A stretch of 64,000 nt of DNA from Notamacropus eugenii (GCF_028372415.1 NC_092875.1:229685136-229749135), one strand, 5' to 3'. Shown: positions 36,601 to 46,845, counted from the stretch's first letter. Numbers and translations are program-made. Notes: generated by a model not told the origin, from the letters alone.

Positions 36601-39600
36601 GATACCACAGACCATCAATTTATTATTTGCTAGCCTATTTAATAAATTGATTATTAATTACCCAGGAAAAAAACTTAAAATGAATGGTTCTTGAGGGTTA
36701 TCATCTGGAAATAAATGCAATGTAAAAACAAAAGGCATCTGAAAAAAATTGAAAATAAGTATATTTTAATAATTATGTATAAAGTTGGAAATCAATTTAG
36801 TGTACATTTCTTTAAAGACTTTAAAATATTAATTTTAACTTTGGTATTGTAATTTTTAGCATTTAAAAACTACGTTACTTTTTTAACAAGTACATTATTT
36901 CAAGTTTAATACTTTGTGAAGAATGGACATAGAAGAATTGTGAGGAATGGATATAGAAGAATTTCTTAAACTAACATACTAGGTTATTTTTTATTAAAGC
37001 TTGCTTTGGAACGACAGAAAACAGCCGAGAGAGAGCGTTTATTTCTCGTATATGCTAAGCAGTGGTGGAGAGAATATCTGCAAATACGACCTTCCCATAA
37101 TTCAAGGCTGGTAAAGATTTTTGCACAGGTTTGTGGATTGCATCAAAGTAATTTCTCTCTATACATCCATTATCTGCTTTGGTATATCTGTTTCATTTAG
37201 CATAGTCACGTAAGAAAAATAAAAATTTGTACCAAGCAAATGGGATAGAATGCCAGTTTCATTTTCTCTTTCTATTTGAGTATCTCCTAGGTGGAAGAAT
37301 AGGCTGACCAACCTTGGTTTATAATTTTTGGTCACTCTTTTTTAAGACTGGTTTGATTCTAGACTTTTCTAAACTTCTTGTAAATATTTACTTTAAAATA
37401 GATTAAAAAATGATTCATTTAATTAGAGAAACCTATTTACTTGATACTTGTGAACTTTACAAATATTGCTTTGATAGTTTACAAAATGAACTGGTGCTCT
37501 GTGTATACAGGTTAAATCCTGTTGGAACAAGTTACGCAATCTCAGTATATGATAGATTTCTTTTTGATGAAACACGATTCTGGAAAGGTCAAATTGTTTC
37601 TGTTTTGTTTTCATTCCGAGGGACTGTTTTAAGTGCTTTTTTGTATAACCTTAAATAGATGTTATTATTTCTAGTGTGGTGACTGTAGTTGGACTAGCAC
37701 TGGTTGGGGAGAGACTTGTGGTCTGGGGACCAAGCAGTAGGTTGTTGCAGTAGTTCAGGCAGGAGGTGATAACTGTTTGCATCAGGGTGGTGTCAGTGTC
37801 AGAGGAGAGAAAGGGGTATATATGAGAGATGTTAGGAGGATAGAATTGACAGGACTTGGCAACAAATTGGATATGAGGCATAAGAGAAAGTGAGAAGTGG
37901 AGGATGATAGCTATGTTGTAAGCCCAGATGACTGGTAGGGTGGTGGTGCCCTCAACTATAATACGGAAGTTAGGAAGAGGGGTGGGTTACTCCCCAACCC
38001 CAATAGAATACAAACATCTTGAGGCAGGGGCTGTTTCATTTTTACCCTTGTATTCCCCGAACCTTGCATGGTACCTGGCACATAGTAAGTGCTTAATAAA
38101 TGCTTGTTGAATTAATAAATGATTCTATACAAATAGCATTAAAACTTTATTTAAGTTTATTTTTCTTGTTCATCTTTTCCTATATAGCTTATTCTAAAGA
38201 AAGGGATAAAGTTGAATGGAAGTTAATCATAAAATGGTACCTTATTTTCAGGATGAAAATGGGATAAATAGACCAGTATGCTCTTATGTCAGACCCCTTC
38301 GGGCTGGACGGCTCCTGGATACTCCAAGGCAAGCAGCAAGATTTGTTAATGTCCTTGGTTATGAAAGAGCCTCTGTTATTGGAGGAGGAGGTAAACACGA
38401 ACAGTGGTGCACTCTACTGGCCTTTCTCTGTAGAAACAAGGTATAGGATTATTACAGCAGTCCATTATAGTTATTCTGAACTTTTTATTTATATATATAC
38501 CCCCTAAAATGTTTAGATGACAATCTAAACATTAAATCATGATTCAGAATCCTAAACTATTACTTTGATCATTGTGAGGTAGAGAGGGAATACACTTAAA
38601 AATCAAAGAAGAAAAATAATGACAAAACTGAATAATGAAAGCCAATGAGTCACCAAAAATAAATAGTTAAGGAAGGAGAGTAGAAAATAATAACATCTTG
38701 GATTTATACAGCAGCCTGTTTCTTTAATTGTCATTATATTTCTGTTTCTCTTAACAAGAACCATGTAAAATAGGGAGAGACAACTAGCATTTACCTCATT
38801 TTTAAAGACATAAATACTGATAGATAGTGGCAAATGAAATAGTGAATTGTGGTAGAACCCAGACTAAAACCTAGTCTCCTTATCCTACGTGTGTTCAATT
38901 TGCCTGGGCAATAAATTAAAAAGAAAATTTGATGTCTTTAAAATAAATAAGGAAAATACAAATAACTTGAAATTATACCATTTAAAAATTCAAAGTTTCT
39001 AGTAATTTTTAATAATTTAACTTAGGGATATTATTGAACTGTTTCTTGATCTTCTGCGTTCCATAATTATCTTTAAAAATAGTAATGGGCAAGTAGAGGT
39101 ACTTTCTAGGATTCACATCATTGAAACAATGTCAATACAAGAAATAGAGATTTTCAACACAAACTTATTTTCATTTAACCTCTGTTAGATTGAGATTATT
39201 TATGTGATAAGTATTCAGAGATATGTAATGAATCTCTAGCAGAAGTGAAAGACAATGCACTCGTTAAAAGAAATTGATTTTTCAAGTGGGATAATGTGTC
39301 TAAAAGTGTTTGGAAAAGTAGATCCCATCAGTCATCTAAATTTTTAAAAAGTCTGTTTTGTTGCCCTTTCTGTGTTCTAAAAAAGTCAAACATAAATATT
39401 ATTTATTTTTAAGAAAAGTTATTTACACTGGTTGGATTTGGGACCACCCTGCATTACAGTTTATTTAGGTTGTCCAATATTTTAGATAATCATACAGTAA
39501 TTCCTTCTTACAAAGCAATGAATCACTTTCTCCTTTACTTGTGTAGTAAATTTAGTAATTTATCTGTTTAGGGCATCTCAGTAGGGAGGTATATGTAGAT

Positions 39601-42600
39601 TTTGAGGTTTTATATTTGAAAAGAAATTTTAGAAATGAGTATGTAATTAAACATGACATATTAAACTCAATTGTAGAAGTAGAATTGTAAATAGAACATA
39701 AAGGGAAACATTTTAATAGTAATAGTAATATTACCCTAGCATTGGGAGTAATAACATAAAGCACATAATTTTCATTACTTACTAGAACGCTGTAGGTAGG
39801 TTGCCATGTGATAAACCTATCACAAATTACTAACTTTCCTTTTAGTCTCAGTTCATAATAACTTTGAAGAATTAATTTTACTTTTGACCTAAATATAGTC
39901 GTGCTAGAAATGAATAAAGAGATCAAATTAGGGTTCATGTTAAGTGCCCATTTAACACCCTAGATAATAATAAAGTAGTTGTGAAAAGAGTTAATGCCTT
40001 GAACTGTATAAATGGAAAATAGCAATCTTTTTATTTGACAGAAAATGAAGTTCAGTGACTCATCAAAGGTAACAGACAAAATCTTTAATTATGCTAGGAC
40101 TCAGAATTTCCAATTTCTTGGTTTCCAAGTTGAAAATATTACTTGTAAAAATAGAATTGCCCATTAGGAAAATTTTTGTTTTGTGAACCTTAAATTTATA
40201 ACAGAATTTGTATTTGACCCTAAAACTGCTGATTATTTTTTAACTTCATAGACATTTTATTACCTTGGCTCTGACATTTTGAACTGATTAGAAGTCAAAG
40301 AAGCTTATTTATAGATCACTTTTGTATTTTTCACGTATGCTGGAAAATAATTGATAAATATTTTAATGCACTCTCCTCATTTCCTAGGGTGACTGTGAAG
40401 ACCATGCTAACCTTCTGTGCAGCCTTCTCCTTGGATTTGGATTAGAAGCCTTTGTTTGTGTAGGGACAAAGGCTAAAGGAGTCCCTCATGCTTGGGTCAT
40501 GACATGTGGAACTGATGGCACCATTACTTTTTGGGAAAGTTTAACAGGGCATAGGTCAGTAAATTTAATTTTTTAAAATTTATTAGACAGAGGCGGCTAG
40601 GTGGCACATGGAATAGAGCACTGGGCCTAGTTTCAGGAGGACCTGATCAAATCCCGTTTCAGACACTTGACACTTACTGGCTGTGTGACCCTGGACAAAT
40701 CACTTAACCCCAATTGCCTCGTTCCCTGCCCCATTCCCCCCAAAATTCATTAGACAAAGATTACAGTACTTTTAATATAACTTCATTGTTCATGTTGAAA
40801 TGTGATTTGAAATGTCTATAGTAGAGTAATATTAATTTTCTAATCTTTATATGGTCATGTAAATATTTCAATTAAGGCAGCTATGTAAATGAATAACAAG
40901 AAACTTTTGACCTATAAAAGTTTGGTTTTTTTAAACAGATCACTCTCTTTTATTTAGGTACACTCATAGTAAAATTAAACTACCATTTCAAATTATTTGA
41001 CTTAAATTGTTACTGTAAACAAATTTATTGCCAACTACTCCTAAGGTTGGATAGAAGTTGGATTTTTAAATTACGGTAAACAAGTATGATATGAAGAAGT
41101 CTACAAGAATGTCAGTGAAATGAAACCATGCTTATCTTTGGAAAAGCTTTATATGCCCGTTTTGAAGTGAATGATTTTAATTAGGGCAGCTATGTGGCAC
41201 AGAGAATAGAACTCCAGTTCTGGAGTTAGGAAGATTCATCTTGATGAGTTCCAGTTCACCTTCATTCACTTACTTGCATTGTGACCCTGGACAAGTCACT
41301 TAACCCTGTTTGTCTCAGTTTCCTTATCTGTAAAATGAGCTGAGAAGGAAATGGCAAACCACTCCAGTATCTTTGCCAAGAAAATCCCAAATGGGGTCAC
41401 AAAGAGTCAGACACAACTGAAAAAAAAATATCAACAGCAATTTAGTGGGTTCATGAACATAATAATGTTCTGGTGTGGAGGAAGGAGTATACACCTTGAA
41501 ATTGTGAGTTCTCGTTTTAACTCTGGTCTCTGACCATGGTCAAGGTGCACTTTCTCTGATTCTAAGTTTCCTCATATGCATGACAGGAATAATAATATTT
41601 GAGATAATTATTGTGATAGTGCCTGCCTCAGAGAGTTTGTGATTACATTGAGTTAAAGTACCATGTAAATGTGAGCTGTTTTGGTCTAGAAAAGAGCAGT
41701 CGTCTTAGTTCTTCTTGGCATAGCTACCTTATTTTAGTTTTTCACTAAGTGTGCTTAGTTTGATCTGCAAATGTAACAATAGTATTGGTCCAAAATAAAC
41801 AACTCTCCTCTAAAAGGAGTTCTCTGAAAAGCAAAGAAAATAAAATGTATTGCGTGCATGTATCTACATGTGTAAAGATGTGTGTGTACATATGACAGAA
41901 TCCATATCTAGAAAAAATAACTGTGATTGTACTCAGGTTTCATACAAATCCATATTGAGCTCTCAACATAGATCAAGATGATATTTTCTTGATTAAACTC
42001 CCAAGAGGTCTTATCAAGTGAAGTGAGTGACTGAATTATGAAAATATACAAGAAAGAAAGCCAAAGAAGTGACCAGCACTGGGGAGCAGCTCTGTCCTTC
42101 TGTGGCAACGGAATGTTTTTGTATTTAATTAAATGTTAAAATTTAATTTAAATGACATCATTAATTAATTTTAATATATATAAATGTTAAAATTTAATTT
42201 AAATGCCTTATTAATTTAAAAAGTCTTTACTGTTAAAGTGTGTTATTTTTATCTTCAGGTATATACATAAGCCCATCAATCCTGATGATCCTCCAGCTGT
42301 TGAACAACCCAAGCCACTCTACCCATATCGAACTATAGGGTGTGTTTTCAATCATCAAATGTTTTTGGGAAACTGCCAGCCTTCTGACTCAGTAGAACTT
42401 TGTGTATTTGATCTGAATGATGAGTCCAAATGGAAACCCATGAGTGAAGAAGCAATCAAATCAGTTTGTGCTCCTGGTGCCACAACTACGCTTCCTCCCT
42501 TTCCACCTCTTTGTGCTTCAGTGATTGATTCTTCAGTAACAAGTAATGAAATTGAGATGCAACTGAGATTGCTGGTGTCAGAACACAGGCAGGTAAGTAT

Positions 42601-45600
42601 TTTTAAAACTTAAATATCATAGATTTTTAAAAAGCAGCTGTTAGAAATCAGTAACCAAAATATTGAGACTTTTTCAGTGACTTTATAGCCAGGGGTGAAA
42701 ATTTTTAAAAATTATTAAAAAGTGCTATTTTCTTAAGTTATTTTTTCTACTTATTATTGACACATGATGTGAAACATTTTATGCCGTACAAAACTGAGAT
42801 GGGATCACAGAATTTAAAGCTGAAAGAGATCTCAGAAGCCATGTATTCTATCCAACTCAGTTTTTCTAGTAAGCAACCTGAGGTGCAGAGAGATTAGCTG
42901 AGTGGAACAAGCCAATTAATGGCAGCCCTGGCACTGGAATCCTATTCTTCTGTCTAGTAAGCTAATTCTTGTTCCACTACAATTATGTTATTAGTACTGT
43001 GCTTTTATATTGTGAATATTCTGTGGTATTTTCTTAGGTGGACACCCACACCCACATACATATACATACATATGTACTCACACATGCAATATATATACTG
43101 CATTCTATCATCTTTTCAGTATGTTTAGATCATTTTAAAAGTAAAACTTCACACTAGTTTCCTCTCTCTTATATGGCTTTGTAATACCTTTCATCAAAAC
43201 CCTTTGTTGAACTATACCAGATTATGTGATTTTCATTATGTTTTATAGATAGAAAAATGTGTTTTTTCATGGTTTACTTTTTGCTACAGGATCTTGGCCT
43301 CACTACTGTTTGGGAAGACCAGCTGTCCTATCTTTTGTCACCAGCTCTAGCATCTTATGAATTTGAGCGCACAACTAGCATATCTGCAGGAAATGAAGAA
43401 TTTCAGGATGCTATCCGCAGAGCTGTACCTGATGGTCATACATTTAAGGGGTTCCCTATATATTTCGTTTATAGAAATGCAAGACGAGCATTTGCTACAT
43501 GTCTCCGGTAGGATCTTCATAGAATCAGACCTTTAGAGTGAGAGTAGATTATAGAGAACATTTAACCCAAACCTATTTTAAAGATACGGCAACAAAGTTC
43601 TGGAAAGATTATGTACCACATTCAGAGTCCCACAAAAGTTAGGTTGGGATTTTTCAGGCAGCATGGTACAGTGTAATGAACTTTGGAGTGAGAAAACTTG
43701 AGTTCAAATCCTGTTTCACTTCCCTGGGTAACATTGGGCAAATAATTAAATCATACCATTAGTTTCCTCATGTGGAAAATAAAGTGGTTGGAATGGATGA
43801 CAGCTAAAGTATCTTCCAAGTTTAAATTTATTATCCAGTAAACTGTAATATTTGCAGAAAATGAGGAAGTTCACTTTTCACATATTTTGAATATTGTTTA
43901 TCTGTGGGACAAGCTCCATCACAGGGTAGATAATGGGATATCAAAGCTATTATCTCTAGAGCTGACATTAATATAAGATAACACCAACCAAAAACAACAA
44001 TAACAGATAGTATTTATAGAATGCTTTAAGTTTTGCAAAACATTATTAGAGATATCTCATTTTATCTTCAACAACCCTGAGACCAACAGAGGTTAAGTGA
44101 CTTGGCCAGGGTCACATAGCTAGTATGTATCTGAAGCAAGCTTTGAACTTGAGTCTTTTTGACTCCAGGCCCAGCCTGCTATCCACTGCATCTCCTTGCT
44201 GTCAGTAAATTTGAAGTATTTTTCACTGATATAGTTCAGTGACCAATTGACAATTTTTTTTCTTACTAGAGAATCAGTAATCATATAGCACCTACTATAT
44301 GCTGGTCACTGAGCTAGGCACTAAGGATATACATACAAAGAATGAAATACTTGCCTCTCACAAGGAACTTACATTCTGTATTCTAATACATGGAATAAAT
44401 ACAAAGCAGGTAAATGCTGGATAATTTTGGAAGGTGGGCACTAGCAATGGAATGTGCTCAAGAAAAGCTTTGTGAAGAAAGTGGTACTTGAGTTGTGTCT
44501 TAAGGGAAGAGAAGGATTCTTCGATGTGAGGGTGAGGAGGAAGGGCATTCCAGGGATTCAGGGCACACAGGTGAGAAGATAGGAGATGAGATAAAATGTC
44601 ATGTGTGAGGAATGAAGAGGAGGCCTATTTGGTTAGATTGGAGAATGCAGAAGGTGGTAGAATGTCCATTGAAGCTAAAAAGATAAATTGGTAAAGGACT
44701 TTAAAAGCTAAACAGAGGAGTTTATATTTATTCTGCAGGTTCTAAGGAGCCACTGGAGTTGTTGGTTTAGGAGAGTGACTTAATCAGATCAGCGTTTAAG
44801 GAAAAATGTGGGATAGATGAGTGGAATGACAATTGAAATGTGGGATAGATGAGTGGAATCAAAAGGCTATTGCAATAAGCTAGGCACGAAATGATGATTA
44901 AAAGAGATGATATATGACTTAGCTGTTATCAGCAATTCAAGGATCTAAGACTGTTCTGAAGGTCTTATGATGAAAAATTTTTATCTACCTCCAGAGAAAG
45001 AACTGACAGAGTCTCAATGCAGATTGGAGCATACTTTCTTTACTTCCTTTATTCTTGTTTTGGTTTTTTGGTCTGCGTTTTCTTTTGCAACATGGCTGAT
45101 ATGGAAATGTTTTGCATGACTCCACATGTATAATATATATCATATTGCTTGCTTTTTCAAGGAGGGGGAAAGGAAGGGAATGAGAGAAAGAATTCAGAAC
45201 TCAAAATTTTTAAAAATGAATGTTATAATTTTTTGTTCATATGTAACTGAGAAAAAAATTAAAATTAAGTGGAAGAGAGAGATTTTAAGGCTCTGAACTA
45301 AGTTGGTAGCTGTATAAGTAGAAAGAAGAGATGTTTGGTGACAGATGTGGTGGAAGTCAGATTTGGCAAGTGATTGGATATGTGAAGTGAAGATAATAGA
45401 GAGGTCGTGAACCTGGGAGACTGGAAAGATAGTGGTACTTTTGACAAAAATAGTGAAGTTTGGAAGAGGGGAATGTTTTTTGAAGAGAAACTATAGGTTA
45501 CATTTTGGACTTGTTGAATTTTAAATGTCTTCGAAACATTTGGTTTGATATGTCCAAGACTGAGACTCAAGGGAGAGATTGGGACTGAATATATAGATCT

Positions 45601-46451
45601 GCATAGACATGATATTGAGCTAATGAGATTGCCAAGTAAGTGAATGTAGAGGGAAGAGAAAAGAGGGTTGAGGACAGGACCTTTTGGTACATCTAGTGTG
45701 ATATGAATGAACCAGCAAAGGGGAATAAGAAGAAGCAATCTAAGAGGTAGGTAGGCAGAAAACCAGGGGAGAGTGGTGTTATGAAACCCTAGAACAGATT
45801 ATCCAGGTAGAGAGTATATTCTCTGTATTCTAATACATGGAATAAATACAAAGCAGGTAAATGCTGGATAATTTTGGAAAGTGGGCACTAGCAATGGAAT
45901 GTGCTCAAGAAAAACTTTGTGAAGAAAGTGGTACTTGAGTTGTGTCTTAAGGGAAGAGAAGGATTCTTCGATGTGAGGGTGAGGAGGAAGGGCATTCCAG
46001 GGATTCAAGGCACACAGGTGAGAAGATGTGGTGGTCAACAGTATTAAATGCACAGATAAATTGAGAATGCTTAAGACCGAGAAAAGACCATTAGATTTGG
46101 TAGTTAAGGCAGCCATGTGACTGAAAATGTGGTAGTGGGGTTGTTGGTCTTCATTAACAACCTAACATATCTCACATTCTAGCATAATATTTAAAATAGA
46201 AATCTACAGGTGTTTATAAGAATACATGTTTACTTAAAAAAAAGATACAATGTTATTATGTTCTTTGAGTACTTAACTTTGGTATTAGTATTTTTATTTT
46301 GTCTCTGTACAGGTCTCCTTTCTGTGAAGAAATTATCTGTTGCCGAGGTGACCAGGTGCGACTTGCTGTCCGTGTTCGAGTGTTTACCTACCCCGAATCT
46401 GCTTGTGCCGTTTGGATCATGTTTGCTTGTAAATATCGATCTGTGCTGTGA
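27609..46451 (+). CDS. CEP76: CEP76, centrosomal protein of 76 kDa (12 exons)
   Basis: CEP76 is a centriolar protein that limits centriole duplication to once per cycle and associates with CP110. Exons: 27609-27671, 29114-29266, 30585-30663, 31214-31438, 32645-32830, 35241-35338, 37000-37128, 38252-38440, 40388-40554, 42259-42592, 43290-43507, 46313-46451. They total 1,980 bases, giving 659 residues plus stop, the human length. All introns are GT-AG and phases agree. The N-terminus (1-72) is nearly identical to human. A C2-type domain follows (roughly 90-270), then a transglutaminase-like fold (roughly 300-450) with Cys377 in GDCEDHA and His408 in PHAWVM. The C-terminus reads CAVWIMFACKYRSVL. 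Most divergence lies in exon 3 (73-98), including a one-residue gain (STLLKK) that offsets a one-residue loss in exon 2 (EQQLST). No defect was seen. Widely expressed from a CpG promoter (inference). Confidence 0.97.
28140..28420 (+). repeat. Degenerate CA/TG-rich simple repeat
   Basis: In CEP76 intron 1: alternating purine-pyrimidine runs such as acatacacatacatcc and tgtgtgcatgtacatatg. The rest of intron 1 up to 29,113 and intron 2 (29,267-30,584) show no repeat or exon that I can name. Confidence 0.5.
29114..29266 (+). CDS. CEP76: CEP76 coding exon 2
   Basis: Residues 22-72: MDVHGRIREVLAETIREEL to KELTFVS. The acceptor is tctatgtag and the donor AGT|gtaagt. LisH-like helical N-terminus, lacking one residue of human QQHLST. 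Confidence 0.97.
30585..30663 (+). CDS. CEP76: CEP76 coding exon 3
   Basis: Residues 73-98: DLADGELTSSPKPSNF then NDKQSTLLKK. The acceptor is tccctttctag and the donor is AAA|gtgtgt. This linker between the N-terminal helix and the C2 domain is the least conserved part. Confidence 0.95.
31214..31438 (+). CDS. CEP76: CEP76 coding exon 4
   Basis: Residues 99-173: NIDPTRRYLYLQVLGGKAF to FLLEVHRESL. The acceptor is acactttacag and the donor TTAG|gtaaga. First half of the C2-like domain. Confidence 0.97.
   Translation, partial: LILIQHGGIFTFRFWVEKLSWNIYKNLILYLDKFVLPSHYVYIFETNVSALNLSHVPVNQIFMMAFCLKYTEKA
31872..32016. mobile_element. hAT-like MITE, 145 bp
   Basis: Starts cagaggttcttaatg and ends ctaagaaccctttc, so the two ends are near-inverted copies. 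It is flanked by an 8-base near-duplication, ctttatgt at 31864-31871 and ctttaata at 32017-32024. The interior phrase ccaaaggtgtccttgacac is shared with the 57.7 kb copy. Lies in CEP76 intron 4. Confidence 0.65.
32645..32830 (+). CDS. CEP76: CEP76 coding exon 5
   Basis: Residues 174-235: GDGTRMADATTMLSI to VAVELLGVG. The acceptor is ttgatactgctag and the donor GTAG|gtatga. C2-like domain, continued. Confidence 0.96.
33250..33330 (+). repeat. Short tandem duplication
   Basis: The phrase tctggctattcataatcat occurs twice, about 36 bases apart, with further attcataatca units after it. In CEP76 intron 5. Confidence 0.8.
34058..34078 (-). other. Potential G-quadruplex on minus strand
   Basis: The plus strand has four C-runs, ccccaccccacccc then acccccc, so the complementary strand carries four G-runs with one-base loops. 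In CEP76 intron 5. Confidence 0.6.
34420..34785 (+). repeat. Two MIR-family SINEs
   Basis: First copy at 34,420-34,600 (gtaaatcacttcagcatttg, catctggaaaatgagggcag). Second at 34,600-34,785 (tgtggagtcagaagacctgt, tgtaaaatgagggagttgga, ttccaactctagatctgtga). Confidence 0.75.
35241..35338 (+). CDS. CEP76: CEP76 coding exon 6
   Basis: Residues 236-268: TESKVSVGILNVKLEVYPQ then LNQTLSQEIVNTQ. The acceptor is acatttgtag and the donor CAG|gtaagt. End of the C2-like domain. Confidence 0.96.
35525..35562 (+). repeat. G-run followed by (TG)n microsatellite
   Basis: An eleven-G run, interrupted tgta and tgtgtgtgtgtg units, in CEP76 intron 6. Confidence 0.85.
36055..36240 (+). repeat. MIR-family SINE
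   Basis: Reads gttagaagatcagaatttta, gaccttaagcaaatcactga, gggagttgggctagatatg, tccctttcaattctaattt. Confidence 0.7.
37000..37128 (+). CDS. CEP76: CEP76 coding exon 7
   Basis: Residues 269-311: LALERQKTAERERLFLVYAK to RLVKIFAQ. The acceptor is ttttttattaaag and the donor CAG|gtttgt. Confidence 0.97.
37665..38115. mobile_element. L2 LINE fragments in opposite orientations
   Basis: 37,665-37,985 is reversed L2 RT: the minus strand reads TLMQTVITSCLNYCNNLLLG, matching the L2 TLVQA-ISRLDYCNSLL block. 37,990-38,112 is a forward L2 3' tail (acatcttgaggcaggggctg, tggcacatagtaagtgctta). In CEP76 intron 7. Confidence 0.8.
38252..38440 (+). CDS. CEP76: CEP76 coding exon 8
   Basis: Residues 312-374: DENGINRPVCSYVRPLRAGR to WCTLLAFLCRNK. 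The acceptor is ttattttcag and the donor AAG|gtatag. Start of the transglutaminase-like domain. Confidence 0.97.
38830..40380. other. CEP76 intron 8, no repeat recognised
   Basis: About 1.5 kb of AT-rich intron without a repeat that I can name and with no exon-like frame. Confidence 0.4.
40388..40554 (+). CDS. CEP76: CEP76 coding exon 9
   Basis: Residues 375-429: GDCEDHANLLCSLLLGFGL to FWESLTGH. It carries Cys377 and His408, the positions of the nucleophile and base in the transglutaminase-like fold. The acceptor is atttcctag and the donor ATAG|gtcagt. Confidence 0.97.
40593..40741 (+). mobile_element. Marsupial SINE (short form) with 18-bp target duplication
   Basis: Head cggctaggtggcacatgg, then gaggacctgatcaaatcccg, gtgtgaccctggacaaatca, ending ccaattgcctcg and a C-rich tail. 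It is flanked by aaaatttattagacagag (40575-40592) and aaaattcattagacaaag (40742-40759), two differences. It lacks the RTE-like tail of the longer copies. In CEP76 intron 9. Confidence 0.88.
41183..41432 (+). mobile_element. Marsupial SINE (long form with RTE-like tail)
   Basis: Head gggcagctatgtggcacaga, middle accctggacaagtcacttaa, tail gaaatggcaaaccactccag, gccaagaaaatcccaaatgg, ggtcacaaagagtcagacac. In CEP76 intron 9. Confidence 0.88.
41475..41690 (+). repeat. MIR-family SINE
   Basis: Contains aagtttcctcatatgcatga, caggaataataatatttgag, gcctgcctcagagagtttgt, aagtaccatgtaaatgtgag. Confidence 0.6.
42130..42205 (+). repeat. 25-base exact direct repeat
   Basis: The same 25 bases, beginning taaatgttaaaatttaattt, occur at 42130-42154 and 42181-42205, just upstream of the exon 10 acceptor. 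Confidence 0.9.
42259..42592 (+). CDS. CEP76: CEP76 coding exon 10
   Basis: Residues 430-541: YIHKPINPDDPPAVEQPKP to LRLLVSEHRQ. The acceptor is ttatcttcag and the donor CAG|gtaagt. Longest coding exon. Confidence 0.97.
42800..42985 (-). repeat. MIR-family SINE, reverse
   Basis: Contains cacagaatttaaagctgaaa, gagatctcagaagccatgta, aacctgaggtgcagagagat and a reversed head near 42,960. In CEP76 intron 10. Confidence 0.7.
43290..43507 (+). CDS. CEP76: CEP76 coding exon 11
   Basis: Residues 542-613: DLGLTTVWEDQLSYLLSPA to RNARRAFATCL. The acceptor is ttttgctacag and the donor CCG|gtagga. Confidence 0.97.
43515..43850. repeat. MIR-family SINEs, one reverse and one forward
   Basis: Reverse at 43,515-43,655 (atagaatcagacctttagag). 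Forward at 43,655-43,850 (ggcagcatggtacagtgtaa, gagttcaaatcctgtttcac, tttcctcatgtggaaaataa). Confidence 0.65.
44005..44215 (-). repeat. MIR-like SINE, reverse
   Basis: Contains tttatcttcaacaaccctga, gaggttaagtgacttggcca, gggtcacatagctagtatgt, ctgctatccactgcatct. Confidence 0.7.
44375..44580 (-). repeat. 206-bp duplicated block, copy 1
   Basis: Identical to 45822-46027 except for three bases, with no gap. Content is L2 3' UTR. The spacing of the two copies is 1,447 bases. Confidence 0.95.
44806..44859 (+). repeat. 22-base tandem duplication
   Basis: A 22-base unit starting atgtgggatagatgagtgg occurs at 44806-44827 and 44838-44859, a 32-base period. Confidence 0.9.
44910..45262 (+). mobile_element. 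L1 3' end nested in the reversed L2
   Basis: Contains gttatcagcaattcaaggat, ctccagagaaagaactgaca, gcaacatggctgatatggaa, gaactcaaaatttttaaaaa and the A-rich end near 45,255. Clean flanks with L2 on both sides. Confidence 0.75.
45822..46027 (-). repeat. 206-bp duplicated block, copy 2
   Basis: Second copy of 44375-44580 (203 of 206 bases equal). It sits where the reversed L2 should be deep in its RT region, so it is out of order within the element. Confidence 0.95.
46313..46451 (+). CDS. CEP76: CEP76 coding exon 12 (terminal)
   Basis: Residues 614-659: RSPFCEEIICCRGDQVRLAV to FACKYRSVL, then TGA at 46449-46451. The acceptor is gtctctgtacag. Confidence 0.97.
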
Positions 46452-46845
46452 AAACAACCACACTTGTTTTCTTTTGATAGAAATTTGACACTGTACATCA
46501 TTAGCCATTCCCAGGTGCTTTCTTGTAAAATCACTATCTGGCTCATATATCACAATTTCAGTTTTGTATATAAACTTAACTAATAACGTTTGCAAATATT
46601 GCTGTGTATTTAAAAATTAAGGAGAAAAGACTTGTGTAAACTTGTGTGGGGTGTAGTATAAATTAAGTGTGTATTTTAATAAATACCATATTGTTTACAG
46701 GTATTCAGTAGTAAATATAATATTACTCAGTTTTCTGAAGTTCATAGTTATTTGTCCAAAAGGTATGTCTCTAAGGGTATGAGTTGTGTTAAGATCAGTA
46801 GGACTACTAAGTTTTACAAATAAAAATATTTGAATTTTGCAGTGG
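46452..46845 (+). terminator. CEP76: CEP76 3' UTR with two poly(A) signals
   Basis: AATAAA occurs at 46679-46684 and 46818-46823, about 230 and 370 bases after the stop. Either could end the transcript. The UTR is AT-rich with no repeat. Confidence 0.7.

Larger units (their letters stand above)
44285..46135 (-). mobile_element. L2 LINE, reverse, long copy with internal duplication
   Basis: Minus-strand L2 spanning 3' tail to RT. The tail is at 44,290-44,380 (cactgagctaggcactaagg). The RT region at 45,560-45,740 reads, on the minus strand, DVPKGPVLNPLFSSLYIHLL, matching the L2 GVPQGSVLGPLLFSIY block. An L1 3' end is inserted at about 44,910-45,262. The last 300 bases repeat its beginning (see findings). 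All of this lies in CEP76 intron 11. Confidence 0.82.
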
